A DNA stretch of 64,000 nucleotides from contig NC_135055.1 of NCBI RefSeq assembly GCF_051014685.1, positions 17,782,001 through 17,846,000 of the forward strand. Reading direction: 5' to 3'. A model generated the notes under the pieces. That model was not told the DNA's origin. It was given only the letters and a program-made list of their open reading frames with translations, and searched no databases. Source of the stretch: Ptiloglossa arizonensis. Its lineage: Eukaryota > Arthropoda > Insecta > Hymenoptera > Colletidae. The translations under genes were made by a program, and so were the position numbers. This document shows, one piece after another, positions 1 through 11,465 of this stretch; the first letter of the stretch is position 1, and every line of letters starts with the position of its first letter.

Positions 1-265
1 CGCGTGCTCACCTAATTCAGTATCTCCTCGTCGCAAAAACAAGCGAGACAGAGACGAAACGTGTTCCAGCTCCTCTTGGCAGCGAAGGTCGTGATGACTG
101 GTGCCTTCGTATTGGCCTTCGTATCGATAACTCCCCATCGTCTTCCGGACGATGTCGCGAACGAAACCTGCTGCTCGAAGACGTTCCTTTAACGCCTTTT
201 CACGGCGGAACGACCGATCGATCGATCGGATACTGTTTTCGAATATTTCGTTCGGGGTTATTCAA

Positions 266-560
266 TGTACGAAACGAGTAGGGGATATTTTACGATTTGT
301 GGATTTTTTAGAGTAAAATGAGGACACTGTGTGTGTAGGGTTCGAGTGTCGTTTAACTTTGTTTGCAAGGAAAACGATTTTTCATTTGGAATTATTTTAT
401 GTCTAAAATGAATCGGAGTAGGGGGTATTTTACGATTTAGGATTTTTTAGAGTAAAATGAGGACACTGTGTATGTAGGGTTCGAGTGTCTTTTAACTCTG
501 TTTGCAGTAACGTGCAAATAATGTTCAAAATAAATGAGAATAGGGGATATTTTATGATTT
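266..560. repeat. Diverged tandem repeat, about 2.5 copies
   Basis: The block GTAGGGGATATTTTACGATT at about 278 recurs near 418 and again, more diverged, near 538, giving periods of about 140 and 120 bp. The first two units also share a long stretch running from 'gagtaaaatgaggacactgt' to 'gtttaac'. No coding capacity is seen. Confidence 0.8.
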
Positions 561-794
561 ATAGAATGTTCTTATGCCAATAAAGAATACGACATCGAGT
601 ATGTAGGCATCAAGTATTGAAATAACAGACTACAAATCAATAAACACGAGTAAATAATAAATAGTGGTATTATCAATATCTGGGCAATTTAATGGTGAAA
701 TATTAAGTAGGGGCAATATCAATGTTTGCATAATTTGAGGTAATTAATTTACAGATTCTATTTTAATTTCTCTTCGTCGATATGAAATAATTTC

Positions 795-1035
795 TCGAGT
801 TGTATTCTTCATTTTCCAAAACGACTAGAAACCTAAGAGGGAATAGACATTCTGATCTGGTCTTTGTTATCGTCCCACCCCAAGAATCCCTATACCACGA
901 TACAAGAAACAATCTCTCCACTTGTATTCCCAATTTTTCAGAAAGACCAAGAATCTAAAGTTCAATTAACACCCCGATCTCAGATCGATTCACAATCGTC
1001 CCAGGCCAAGAATCCCTACACGGTGACGCGAGAAC
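795..1035. repeat. Diverged 126-bp tandem duplication
   Basis: The block CGTCCCANNCCAAGAATCCCTA occurs at 871 and at 997, with weaker similarity before it ('aaaacgactagaaacctaa' and 'aaagaccaagaatctaaa'). This is two diverged copies of a unit of about 126 bp. Confidence 0.65.
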
Positions 1036-1416
1036 CCACCGAAACGTAGAAACTATCGAGATACCGTCATCGAGAATTCTATTGTTCCAGCGATCTCTTT
1101 CGCTCGGTCGATTCCTCTTTGGTTTCTGGTCGAAAGAGTGCCACGTATCCCGCAAAGTTAGAAGCAATCGTAACAACCGAGTGGAAAACGGATGCAACAG
1201 TTGAATTGGAGCACGTGACCCCTGTGGCACGGGCTGGCTACGAGGCGTTGGAGTCGTTGTCCGCGTGTCGCGAGCCCGATGTCTGACTTAATGCTGATAA
1301 GCCATGAAACGGCCACGCGCCCAACCCGCAGAGAATGTTTGGCGTGTCCTGTGCCCCGCCCTTGGGGTTGGCGGGAGCACGCAGAGACTAACCAAGAGAC
1401 CGTCAGCCAATGCCCC

Positions 1417-1450
1417 TATAAAAGCACCATTGGGGCCTTTCGATGTCAGC
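1417..1450 (+). promoter_or_regulatory. Core promoter of A1: TATA box and initiator
   Basis: TATAAAAG lies at 1417-1424. A TCAGC initiator has its A at 1448, 31 nt downstream. This spacing fits an arthropod TATA/Inr promoter and sets the 5' UTR at about 79 nt. It also places the ATG at 1443 upstream of the transcript start, so that ATG is not the start codon. Confidence 0.8.
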
Positions 1451-1526
1451 ACATCAACTCCAGCCATCGAGGCAAACTCATCTAGAAGCTTTACGCAGCC
1501 GAAACCCTTCGTCTACTCCTCTCAAC

Positions 1527-2585
1527 ATGTGCACCCTGGTAGCGGTCTTCCTCGCAGCGGCCATGTCGGTGGCGACGGCAGCGCCCTCCCTATTGGCGCC
1601 CGGCGCGGCGCTGGCCGGCCCTCTATTGGGCCCTTCGGCCCTCAGTGGACCGGTCGTCGGACCGTCCGCCCTCGCTGGACCGGTCGTGGGACCTGCTCGT
1701 CTCTCCGGAGCGGTCGATGGTGGCGCTGTGGTCACTGGAGCCGTGGCGGGCCCTTCGGTAGTCTCCGGTAGCGTCGCTGGTGTCGCTGCTGTAGCTCCTT
1801 GGGGCGCTGTTGCCGCTCCCGCTCTCCACGCACCCGGTCTCTTGTCGCCTTGGGGTAAGCGATCCTGACAATCCTCTACGCCGCGATGTTTTCGAAATAT
1901 TACACGATCGCCTCGAAGACCACGGTTTCATAAATCTGTCCGCACGGATCTAGCTACCGTGGACGTTCAGTCCCTCGTTATTTTTGCCCGTGTCGGCAAT
2001 AGTCACGGGAATCGTGTCGATCCGACCCGATACACTCGCAAGCCATCCATTCTTAACGAGACACGACCGTATCTAATCTTCGAACGCACCGCGCGGACCC
2101 GATCTCCACAATGGACGATAAATCCAACCACGCAAGGCGCATTGATTTTTATCGTTCTTCCGGGTGAACGAGGTCTGGAACGCGACACCAGATGCAGTGT
2201 CACTCGTCCTAAATGTCATATTTTATCGCCGCGATTTCGAGTTATGGCTGTACTTTGAACGCGGCTAATTTCAAGGGGTCAGCTAATGTCTTTTCGGTTT
2301 GAATTCAATGTTCGATATTTTGCATACCTTGACAGGGAAAGGGCAGTGCCTTTGGCGCGTATGGGTGGACGTTGTGGAAACGGTTGGACGTTATTTGTTC
2401 GAGTTCCAGGTGATATTTGAACTCGATGTCTGTTTTCAGGAGCAGTGTTGGCCGGTCCCACGTCACTCCCCGCGGCCCTCGCTGGTCCCGTTGCTGCACC
2501 AGCACTCATCGCCGGACCATCCGGTAGCATAGCAGCTGGACCAGCCGGAGTTGGTGGAATCGTCAGTGGAGCACCACACTGGTAA
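1527..2585 (+). CDS. A1, apidermin-like secreted cuticular protein (2 exons, 157 aa)
   Basis: Coding exons are 1527-1854 and 2440-2585, with a phase-1 intron at 1855-2439 (donor GG|GTAAGC, acceptor TTTTCAG|GA). Joining them gives 157 residues and a TAA stop. The protein starts with a signal peptide (MCTLVAVFLAAAMSVATA, likely cleaved before APS). The rest is almost all Ala, Gly, Val, Pro, Ser and Leu, built on repeated AGPVVGPSAL-type motifs, and ends GAPHW. Composition, size and clustering with A2-A5 match apidermins, extracellular cuticle proteins known from honey bee and other Hymenoptera; the exact orthologue is not assigned. The start was chosen because it lies downstream of the TATA/Inr pair, has a CAAC ATG context and opens directly into the signal peptide. 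Unlike A2-A5, no intron splits the signal peptide. If the intron were retained, the frame would end four codons later in a dibasic GKRS tail; I consider this the minor possibility. Confidence 0.85.
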
Positions 2586-2765
2586 TCCCACCGGCCGGAC
2601 ACAACACCCCAATGACATATTCGACTGATCTCCCCCGATGCCCGCCATTTTGAGACCGACCGCGCCCACGATCTCCGTCATTTACCGCTAGTACCTCCCA
2701 TCATTCTATCTTTTATATGTATTCTGTGTACATAACAATACCTCGTATACGTTATTATATGTAAT

Positions 2766-2771
2766 AATAAA
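2766..2771 (+). terminator. Poly(A) signal of A1
   Basis: AATAAA about 180 nt after the A1 stop codon, in AT-rich sequence. Confidence 0.6.
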
Positions 2772-2944
2772 CGCATGCCACTTTTGGAGAGAATCACGTT
2801 TCTTAATTATCGAACCCTTTGACCATCTACACCGATAGAACTTTGGAAAAATAATATCGTTAAAATAATCCTCGTTAAAATCACCAATCGTCGAGACAAA
2901 ATGGTATAAACGTCGTGAAAACGTAAAAGTATGGGTAAAAGTTT

Positions 2945-3350
2945 CTACAAACAAGTTATAATTCTATAAAAATTAAACAATTAGACAATCAGAGAGCCAC
3001 TGAATCGCTATAAAAAGACAAGGTATACTTCAACAACTCCTAATTCTTTCCAAGTCCTTTGAATTCGTGCACCTAGGGATAAAAATGGAACAAACGTAAA
3101 AAACGTGAACGTGTGTTACAAAAGAGTCGTGCTTCCATTAAAGTTGAACAACCGAATGAGCCATTGAATTATTATACAAAGCCAAGTTATACTTCAACGA
3201 TTCTTAATTCTTTTAAAATGCTTTGAATTGCTTCCATCGGGGATAAAAATGAAATAAAGAGAGAAACCGAGGAATTTTACGAACGACTCTCACAATTTTA
3301 TCAAAATTGTACGATCGAACCATTGAATTATTATAAACGATTCTAATCCT
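2945..3350. repeat. Diverged tandem repeat, period about 164 bp
   Basis: The block 'tatacttcaac...ctaattctttccaagtcctttgaatt' near 3024 recurs near 3188, and 'gagccactgaatcgctata' (about 2994) recurs as 'gagccattgaattattata' (about 3158) and 'gaaccattgaattattata' (about 3316). About 2.5 diverged copies. Confidence 0.75.
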
Positions 3351-5312
3351 TGAATTCGGAGCGTCGACTCTACGAATCTTCCACTGAACTTCATTCTGGC
3401 ACTTACCACCGCCGGTGGCCTAAATGTCTCGACCAAGGCGTGAAAGCAAAGACACCGAAGGCCGTGTCAACGTTTGTTTGCGACGAAAGTCCAAACGATT
3501 GGAGCCCATTGTTCGCTTTGGAACGCTATATCGCCTCGAAGGCCGTCGACACCGGCGTGGCCGGCCTCTATTTCGCGGTCCATTGTACCGTCCCCGGCGT
3601 CGGGACGCGCCGTGGGACGATACCTGTCCACCTTTGCCGGTAATTGAAGGAAATTGCTTCAACGCCGCTCCAATCAGCCAAGTATTCTCTCTGACAGAGG
3701 AGAGACTGCACCGGATCTCGCTGATATTCGAGCATTTCCCCTCCAGCTTCGCTAACAGACCCTCTCGAACGTCGTTACATCCCCCTTGTGTTCCTTTAAT
3801 CTCCGTTTTCAATCACACCCTGCCCGTGAAAAGTGCAACGAAGAAAAAGAGACACGAAACTCTCGTCTACCCTCGGAAGAACGTTTAAAAAGTATCCTCT
3901 CGATTTTCATACAGGAGCAAACGGTACATACCTTTCTCTAGTCGCTATAACACAGATTTGAAGAAATAAAATTATCCAATGGTACTTTATTTATTGATAC
4001 AAAAAGTATACGTAGAGGTAGGTATTTTTTTTTTAGCTGGAGTAACTCAAACTTGAAAGATGAAATTTTCCTACTTTGAATAGTATTTCCACGAGGAGCG
4101 ATCACTCGCCAATTTTTCTACATGAGTATTCTATAATAAGTATTATTTTTACCTCAGGTAAGTCAAGATCAGTGTACAAGTATGTCTTCAAAATATATCT
4201 AGGCTCAAATTTGGACACAAATAATGGTTAAGTATTTTTTATTTTTTCTCGCAGTGACACAAATTTTAAGGGTGACACTTTTACGTACACAAAAGCAACT
4301 ATACAAAGTATGTCCCTTCGGTGAAAAATTTTTGTACAGAAATAAAGAACACCTTTCTTAGCCGAGATGATACAAGTTTGGTAGGTGAAACTACCTCTGT
4401 TCCTATTTTCCATAGTACATTACATTCTACATACGTAATTTGTTTCAACGAATCCCCTAGACTTCTCGACGAAAAATGACCTAACAAATGCATCGACAAA
4501 AGAAATCAATAAAACATTCTAGAAATCACTGTTCGAAAAACATATCCCTCCTATCGATGTTCACCCAATACGCAGATATACTCAGCATCGAATCGTTATA
4601 AAAGAAGAAACCTTCCAAGCTCAAACTTCGTCACCTGAAAGTCGAAGTGCGTGAAAACTTCACGTTCCCTCGACACAACGATCGATCGACCTTCTCGTCG
4701 AAGACTCGTTCGTCGGTTAACGATTCCACGGAACTGATCACTTGGTCGCGATCACGGTTAAGTTCGCGGACGATTGCACGCAAGAACACTCGAAGTCACT
4801 GGAGGATCCAGCGTAGGGAGGTATTCGGCTACGTATCCACGAGAACTGGGAGCACGTCCTCGAGGCGCGTTACTGTTTCAAAGTACCACCACCAGAGACG
4901 AAATCGGGCTATCGCGCAACAAGTACGAGCCCTTAAATCGAATAGTCCCGGTGTCTCTCCTCACCTAAACGCTTCTCGAGACACGAGTGAATTCCGTCAA
5001 CAACGAGATCACGAGTGACGCGGTGCGCGCGCAATCGCTCGAAATTTATAGTATCCCCGGTAATCGAATTTCGGGATCGCTGCAAGTTCCTACGCTGATA
5101 CCTAGGCGTCGAGCAGAGCGTGTGCAATTAATCCTCGGCTCGAGTCTCGGGACGCCTCGTCCTTCCCACGTGCCATTTAACGGCACGCGCTGCCATTAGT
5201 CGGAGAAATTCTTCCGTATGGAAATGGGTCGTGCAACGGTTAACTGCGTGACATTTCCCATTTGGAAAAATGGGAAGGAAAGCGGGAGACGCGATTCAGG
5301 GACACCGCGGGG
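3351..5312. other. Intergenic DNA between A1 and A2
   Basis: A GC-richer island at about 3400-3660 is open on both strands, but the frames are arginine-rich shadows without domain or signal features. The rest is AT-rich. A TATAAAAG at 4597-4604 is not followed by a recognisable gene. Just upstream of the A2 promoter, TTCCCATTT (5255-5263) and AAATGGGAA (5268-5276) form an inverted repeat. Confidence 0.5.
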
Positions 5313-5352
5313 TATAAAGGCTGATATCACGGGGTTAATTGGCACTCTCAGC
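5313..5352 (+). promoter_or_regulatory. Core promoter of A2
   Basis: TATAAAG at 5313-5319. A CTCAGC initiator-like site has its A at 5350. The 37-nt spacing is longer than at the other genes here, so the exact start of transcription is less sure. Confidence 0.65.
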
Positions 5353-5396
5353 ATTAACCGTGATAGGTAGTACAACGACGAAACGAAGCGGCAATC

Positions 5397-6645
5397 ATGA
5401 CGTTCTTGGTAAGATTCTTTACTTTTGTAGAATTTAATCACCCGATAGGGGGTCTGCGATACTCGTGTACGGGGAATATTTCAAACGTCTCTCGGTGGAT
5501 AATTTCAACCGGTTGTATTTAATTCGTTATGTAAAAATGAATCGAAAACGAGGAATGGAATATTTTCGCGGGGGGCTCGGTTTTCGAGAAATTCCGCTCG
5601 GAATACGTTCGGCGCGGCACGTTTCAATCGAGCACGCCAAACAGTTTCGATGTCGATCTCCTCGAAAACGAAGCGACCTTTGGAAAAATTTTGTTGCACG
5701 TTTTCGATTCGTTTTTAGACGCGTGATCACCCGTTCCTTCGATCGGATATTTTTGTGCATCGATCGACGACGCGGAGTGCACTTTTTCACATGGTTGCAG
5801 CACGTACGATCGATTCACATTTCGTTCCCCATCGAGAATTGTTTAGACGCGTGCTATAGCTCTGTTCGAGTAAACAAATACGGACCAATGGCGCGATAAA
5901 CTCTGTAAAAAGTATCACGCAACGAGGAAACGTGTAAAAATATTTTTTTCTCTAAATTTATTTTACTTTCTCGTTCGCCAGGCTCTCATCGTAACGATCG
6001 CGTCGGTCTGCTCGGCGGCGCCTAGCGGACTTTGGGCCCCGGGCCTGGTGAGCCCATTGGTGGGCGGAGTGGGAGTAGTAGGCCCCGTGGTTGCACCAGC
6101 GGTCGTTGCTGGCGCCGCGGTTGGAGCGGTCAAGGTAGCTGGACCTGTCGCTGGACCAGCAGTGGTCACTGGAGCCGTAGCTGCTCCCTCCGCTGTGGTT
6201 GGCTCGGTTGCTGGGCCCACTGTAGTGTCTCAACCGGGTGTGGGCGCTGTCGTAGTCGGTGAGTCTTGAACGATTGTATATTTCTAGGAATCTACCATTT
6301 CTTCTGCCCCTCTATTGAACTTCTGACGACACAGCACTCGAACATTACGTTTCGCCCTGAAGAGGGCCAGTAAATTGAAACTTGCGAATAAAAAATATTC
6401 TTACTGTCCCAAACACTAAAGTACTCGGTCCGTAACAATGATAAATAATTAAATTTTCAGGAGGAACAGGTTTGGTAGCACCTGCCGTAGTAGCTGCACC
6501 TGCAGCCGCGGTCGTTGCTGGACCAGCAACCTCAGCGGTCGTCGCAGGCCCATCTACCTCTACGGTTGTCGCAGGCCCCGTAGCGAAAACAACGGTTATC
6601 GGTGCCTCATCCGCGGCCGTGGTCGCTGGTGCTCATGGTTGGTAG
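5397..6645 (+). CDS. A2, apidermin-like secreted cuticular protein (3 exons, 157 aa)
   Basis: Exons are 5397-5408, 5982-6258 and 6461-6645. Intron 1 (5409-5981) is phase 0 after MTFL with donor GTAAGA; intron 2 (6259-6460) is phase 1 with donor GTGAGT. The acceptors are TTCGCCAG and ATTTTCAG. The spliced frame is 157 residues plus TAG, by chance or descent the same length as A1. A hydrophobic signal peptide spans the first intron (MTFLALIVTIASVCSAA). The mature chain is a low-complexity run of Ala, Val, Gly, Pro and Ser with recurring AGPVV, VAGPS and VVAAP motifs, and ends GAHGW. This is the apidermin type, a non-enzymatic extracellular cuticle protein. The tiny first exon explains why the gene is not visible as one open frame. 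Confidence 0.87.
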
Positions 6646-6793
6646 ACGAGTAGAAGCTCAACCTGGTATGATCTACCTCGTGCAGGACTCAGGACTACAG
6701 CGACGACGTTTCTACCTTCTTCCTACTTGCATGGCACTGCCAACGTTTCCCGGAATATGTACGCTTATATAAATGTAACTATTTGACTGTACG

Positions 6794-6799
6794 AATAAA
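6794..6799 (+). terminator. Poly(A) signal of A2
   Basis: AATAAA about 150 nt after the A2 stop codon. Confidence 0.6.
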
Positions 6800-6859
6800 C
6801 AAAATTATACCTCCATTACACGACTCGTCTTCGAGCCTTCGTCATCCTGCGCACATTAG

Positions 6860-7170
6860 GAACTGTTCTAATGTGTTTCACTGTACCTTGGAAGCTCCTA
6901 TCAACAATGAGAGATTACACACGTATATCACTGTTATCTACACCTATATCTTCTCTGATACGTCTGGTGTTCCCGAAATATTTGACTGTATTGTGCAAGC
7001 TACAGGTATGGAGCTCCTACTAAGGATAATGAGAGATCGTCTAGACCACTGTTCTCTGCACCTTCCTCTTCCTCGATACTCCCGGTGTTCCTAAAATATT
7101 TGACTATGTTATGCAAGCAAGAGTTTCGGAGCTATTCCAGATAAAACAAAGACTACATTGCAGATGTAGG
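6860..7170. repeat. Diverged tandem repeat, period about 117 bp
   Basis: 'ggtgttcccgaaatatttga' near 6967 recurs as 'ggtgttcctaaaatatttga' near 7084, each followed by a 'tgcaagc' block and a 'ggagctcct'-like block. The sequence around 6780 ('aactatttgactgtacgaa') is a related fragment, so the 3' flank of A2 may itself be part of the array. Confidence 0.7.
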
Positions 7171-9344
7171 TCACTATTGGCACTTTCTGTAGTTATCGAC
7201 AGAGTCGATGTATTTCCTTAACAGTCCACCTAGCCTTCCAAAGATACCATTACACGTCCTTGGGCGTTACATCGAAGGTCGGTAGGTCAGTAGACCGTCC
7301 TACTGTTAAATCCACCGAAACGAGAACCTTTCGGTGATACTTAACAAACAACGAACACATTACCATCGTTCGTTGAAAAGTTCCACCTGTTCAGGTACTT
7401 TTCATCTCGTTCGTCGGTTCACGTCCGAATTTCTCTCTAACTATGCGAATACATCCTCGTAGCCTCTCCACCACTTCGAAATCCTTTAACTCAAGACAGA
7501 AGCACACGTAGGCGTCGTTGTTACCCAACTTCCAATTATTTTCATAATCAAGGGAACACGGTTCCAAAACTCCGAGAAACGTTTCGCGAACATTTCGGAG
7601 CATCGTTAATTGCTGCAGCACGCTTCTCAAGCTTTGACGTTAACATCGCACGATGTGTTTCCCCGAAACACCAAAACGGAATATTCGGCGGTGGCGTACG
7701 CTCGATACATCGCGAATCAGCCAGCAACCAATCGCGTGGCTAACAGACCGCCCGCGCAAAAAGGCACGTACGGATAATTTTGCAACTGCGCGCGATTTCC
7801 AGCGAAACGCGCTTAGACAACTCTCGGCCCGATCCCGCTCATGAATATTTCAGCGCGCGCCTCTGCCGCGGAACGAGCGGTTCGCCGAGCCGAACGAAGA
7901 CAGGTTACTTCTTTTTGTATCGATTGCTGTTGATTATACCGATTCGTGTCGACCAAAGATGGCTGGAAGATACACCGAAACCTGTACCGAACCCCTTATT
8001 CTGCTAATTTGTTAATCGACTGAGATCGAGAATAATTTCCAAAGAATATTGGCCAATTTTTGTTTGGCTTATCGAAAGGTTAGAAAGAAATTTATGTAGG
8101 TTGGTGGTCAATTATGGCACGCGGTGGTATTTTAAATAACATTGGTGTATATTCGAAACTGTACGTGGCAATTTTTGAAAATGTGTACAATTTGTAAATA
8201 TTATTTTGAAAAATGCAATTAATGTCTCGAAAAAAATATGTTCGGAGCGTGTGTCAGTAGTGTATGCAAAAGTATGCGTGCCCTTCCTTCGAATTTTCAT
8301 CTGAAAATTATTCAGTATTTTTTTCAAGTGTTTGTGAAACTCTTTCTTCCGTGCTCGTGCTACGCGCAAAAATTAAAAAGATACTGTCTATTCACGAGAA
8401 GAATAATATTTAAAAAATTCTACGACAATAAAGGAAAATACTTCACAGAATAATTCCTCGGTCTACCAGTTCCCATATCATCGCACATATTGTGTCTATT
8501 GGTCGAGGAGGGGGAAGAATATCGACACCGGCCAATAGGGATAATGTGAACGATGGAAGGGGAACTGGTAGACAGTGAACTAGAGTGGGGATAAGCACTC
8601 GTCTTCTCCTGGACAGGCAGTACTCACCTTCCTCCTTAAATAAAATTTCAAAACCCATCGATCTATATTTCCACAAACGTTCAATTTTATTTCTCTCGAT
8701 TTTTGGTACACGGTGTTGAAACAGTTCCACGATCCCCGTATCGTTCCGCGAAAGGTGCAAAAAGGATTAGGGACACCTGTGCACGTCGTTTCGCCCACGC
8801 GGAAAAATCCCCTCGCAACGAAACGGGCTCGATAACAATGCGCGACGGCGCGCCGCGCGAAACTCGATGCAATTATGCAGTCATAATCGGTTCACTGTCA
8901 AGTACGGCGTTCGACAAGCAGCCGAGATAACCGACCGTCTGACTCGATTTTTCTCTTCGTAGCTGTCGCCGCCGTGGTCGCGGTTAATGAGAGTGGAACG
9001 GATTTTCTCTTCAAGGATACCTAACGGTCCTCCGTGAGCATGCGACGGAATTGAGCCCGAGATGTCAAGTATGATAACCGGTGTCGCAACGCGCGATATC
9101 AACCGCGTGACATTATCGACCAGGGAAAATCCCGGCAAGTATTTCTGCCATCCTTGACAATTGCTCGAGAAAGTAGGATCCTTGGTGTTGGACAATTCAT
9201 GTGATATGACAGGCGGGGCTCGATGACAGCACTATCCTGTTTACAATGCGGGAACAAATAAATTTAAACGGAGGCAAACAGCGAGAGGAAATTCGTAATA
9301 AAAAAGAACTTGGTTTTGTATCATTTGTATGCATTATTCTTTTT
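7171..9344. other. Intergenic DNA between A2 and A3, first part
   Basis: No gene is supported. GC-richer patches at about 7640-7900 and 8690-9190 give short overlapping frames on both strands without recognisable features. The one structured element is the foldback at 8461-8573, listed separately. Confidence 0.5.
8461..8573. repeat. 113-bp imperfect foldback (hairpin) with perfect 14-bp ends
   Basis: GTCTACCAGTTCCC at 8461-8474 is matched exactly in inverse by GGGAACTGGTAGAC at 8560-8573. Inside, CATCG, a CACAT-like block and CTATTGG on the left also pair with the right arm, so similarity extends about 45 bp per arm around a short loop. It could be a small foldback element or a precursor of a small RNA; nothing seen decides between them. 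Confidence 0.7.
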
Positions 9345-9560
9345 TTTTTTCAAACACTCTGTAACGAGGACTTTTTTAGTTTCTACCGAGTACAATTTTT
9401 TAGTTTGTAACTTTTGTATCGGTTACTATTTTTTTTTATTGCGTTTATACCGAGCACTTTTTTTTACACACTTTGTAACGAGGATTTTTTTAATTTGGAT
9501 TGAAAATCGAGTACAATTTTTTATTTTGTAACTTTTGTACAGGATACTATTTTTTTGGTT
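9345..9560. repeat. 114-bp tandem duplication, T-rich
   Basis: The block 'gtaacgaggacttttttagttt...gagtacaattttttagtttgtaacttttgtatcggttactattttttt' starting at 9361 recurs at 9475 with small differences. AT-rich and without coding potential. Confidence 0.8.
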
Positions 9561-10649
9561 GGGTTTATAACTTTTAACGTCAAATATCACCAGGTGTCCC
9601 TCGGTGGAGGGAAAATAGTATTAAGCGAAAACAAACAGCGAAAGAAAATTTTTAACGAGTGTAAAATTAATTTGACACCGTTCGTATATCGGTTATATTT
9701 TCAATTCCGTGCATATTATTTACCGCGGCCGAAAAGTGAGAATAAATACAATTGGACGTCCACTCGATCGTGTAATAGGTTCTCCATCCATGCGATAAAA
9801 CGAATCCATTTAATTACCGAGTTTATAAATACAATTGTCATAAAAATATTACTATTCGCACCGAACCTACAATTAATTCAATTCTTTGAAAATCAATCGA
9901 TCGAATTAATTCCTTCGCGAAATATTATCTACGAAAGAAAGAAAACGTTACACGAATGAAAAATAATTCTCCTTGGAATATTTTATATTTTTCCATGTAT
10001 AATATAAAAGAGCCGAGGAAAATTCACTCTCTCACGGTGAGTACATCTGGGATCGAATTACAAGCATAAATAACTCGGTGCTTGTTGTGCCAATTTCCCG
10101 AGCGTTCGTATTAGTTTCGATGGAAATTGAACGTATTGGGAACACTTGGCGCGCGCGCGCGCGCGAGCGAGCAAGCGCTAAATCCACCAGTATCGTCGGG
10201 CTGTCGTTTAATTAAACGTTATTTTGTCCTTTAAACGCGCCGACGGACAGTGTATTCAGGGAAACGAGCGTAGCGAGACACAATCAGATGCTCGAAACTA
10301 TCACGTGTCAGCACGCAATATTGACTATGATTCCGTGTACGCGCGGACAGGACAGTGGGGGAGGGAGAGAGGAAGGGGTGTCCGGTGTGGATCAGGCTAC
10401 TCGCGTTTAATTCTCCGCTCGCGTGTCGAGCTGCTCTGTGTACAGATATAGAGCACATACGCGCGTGTCGTCGAGCGGATCGTTTACCGAGATCTGTTTG
10501 TTACCGCGGCCAATGTTAACCTGCTAATTGTTTCACCCACCTAATTACAGTTAGTATCATTACCGGTGTCACCTGACAAATTCACGTCCCACAAAAATTC
10601 ACGATCGTGTGGAAACAGAGATAAAAATTATTCAGGGTAATGGACAACG
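9561..10649. other. Intergenic DNA with a (GC)n microsatellite
   Basis: An alternating GC run lies at about 10149-10165. The rest is AT-rich to 10020, then mixed. Overlapping 75-residue frames at about 10224-10458 on opposite strands have no supporting features. Confidence 0.5.
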
Positions 10650-10970
10650 GTCGAAAATTAGGGAGAATGCGGGATAATTTGTTGCACGTTGTTGCTCGAG
10701 AATTTTCACACGGATGAATTCTTTTTGGGGTAATTTATTTATTTTTTGAACGTCTAAGGGTACTAAATTACTTACCCTTTAAGGGTAAGGTCTGGGTTAG
10801 GTCTGGGTTAGGTCTGGGTTACCCCTTTAAGGGTAAGTAATTAATAATTAATGTGAAAAATTGGAGAGAATGCGAAAAATTTGTTGCGGGCTCTTGCCCG
10901 GGAATTTTAATACAAATGATTAAACTTCCCCCGGGGTGATTTATTTATTTCTTGGAACTTCAAGGTGAAA
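10650..10970. repeat. Tandem duplication of about 203 bp
   Basis: 'gagaatgcgggataatttgt' near 10663 recurs near 10866, followed in both copies by 'ttgctcgagaatttt'-like, 'ggggtaatttatttatt'-like and 'gaacgtctaagg'-like blocks. Two diverged copies flank the telomere-like short array. Confidence 0.7.
10786..10821. repeat. Short array of the 11-mer TTAGGTCTGGG
   Basis: One near-perfect unit (TAAGGTCTGGG) and two perfect TTAGGTCTGGG units, followed by TTA. Near-palindromic blocks of the form TTACCCTTTAAGGGTAA flank it at 10771-10789 and 10819-10838. The 11-mer extends the insect telomere unit TTAGG. From memory, eleven-base variants of this kind have been reported as telomeric repeats in some Hymenoptera. 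Whether this is an interstitial telomeric remnant is inference. Confidence 0.55.
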
Positions 10971-11119
10971 GTTTTCTTTGGAGAAAAGTTTTCTTTGGAG
11001 AAAGATTCTCATCGATACCTGCTAACTACCGAGCGAGGAAAAGAGAATAAAGTTATGCACACAGAAATTGAAAGTGATCTTTTGAAACTTACATAAAAAA
11101 AAAAAAACTGTACGAAAGC

Positions 11120-11465
11120 TATGGTTCGCTAATCATTCGCGATAATTATTCTTACTCTTCCCAAAGAAGAGACTATTTCCTTTGTCATTCTTTCACACGA
11201 ACAACGAAAGCAACTCGACGTCACATCGATATTAATTAAACCGTAAATTGTCGCATACGAATGAAAAAATCTCTCCACGTTCTACCTTGAACCTAAAACC
11301 ACTATTCGAAACAATCATCCGCAATAATTACTCTCACTCTTCCCAAAGGAGAGACTATTTCCTTTGTCATTCTTTCGCGCGATCAATAAAAGCAACTCGA
11401 CGTCACATCGATATTAATTAAACCGCAAATTGTCACATACGAATGAAAAAATCTCTCCACGGACG
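11120..11465. repeat. 182-bp tandem duplication
   Basis: 'actcttcccaaag..agagactatttcctttgtcattctttc' at 11154 recurs at 11336. The shared sequence continues through 'gcaactcgacgtcacatcga' to 'gaatgaaaaaatctctccac' in both copies, with high identity, so the duplication is relatively recent. Confidence 0.85.

Larger units (their letters stand above)
1..1416. other. Intergenic DNA upstream of gene A1
   Basis: I see no gene here. It contains two diverged tandem duplications (listed separately) and, from about 1090, more GC-rich sequence leading into the A1 promoter, including a CCCCGCCC box near 1355 and a CCAAT box near 1406. The short open frames on both strands show no signal peptide, repeats or plausible exon borders. 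Confidence 0.6.

Noticed and set aside
1443..1526. In-frame upstream ATG that would add 28 residues to A1
   Set aside because: It lies upstream of the initiator predicted from the TATA box, and the added residues would bury the signal peptide.
3420..3888. Overlapping 154- and 130-residue frames on opposite strands
   Set aside because: They are complementary, Arg-rich, without a start context or domain, and coincide with a GC-rich patch.
4597..4604. TATAAAAG as promoter of a further small cuticle gene
   Set aside because: No initiator at the right spacing and no short ATG exon with donor and phase-matched partner was found before the A2 promoter.
7391..7630. 79-residue minus-strand frame with a fairly protein-like composition
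   Set aside because: No signal peptide, domain, splice pattern or neighbouring exons; cannot be distinguished from chance.
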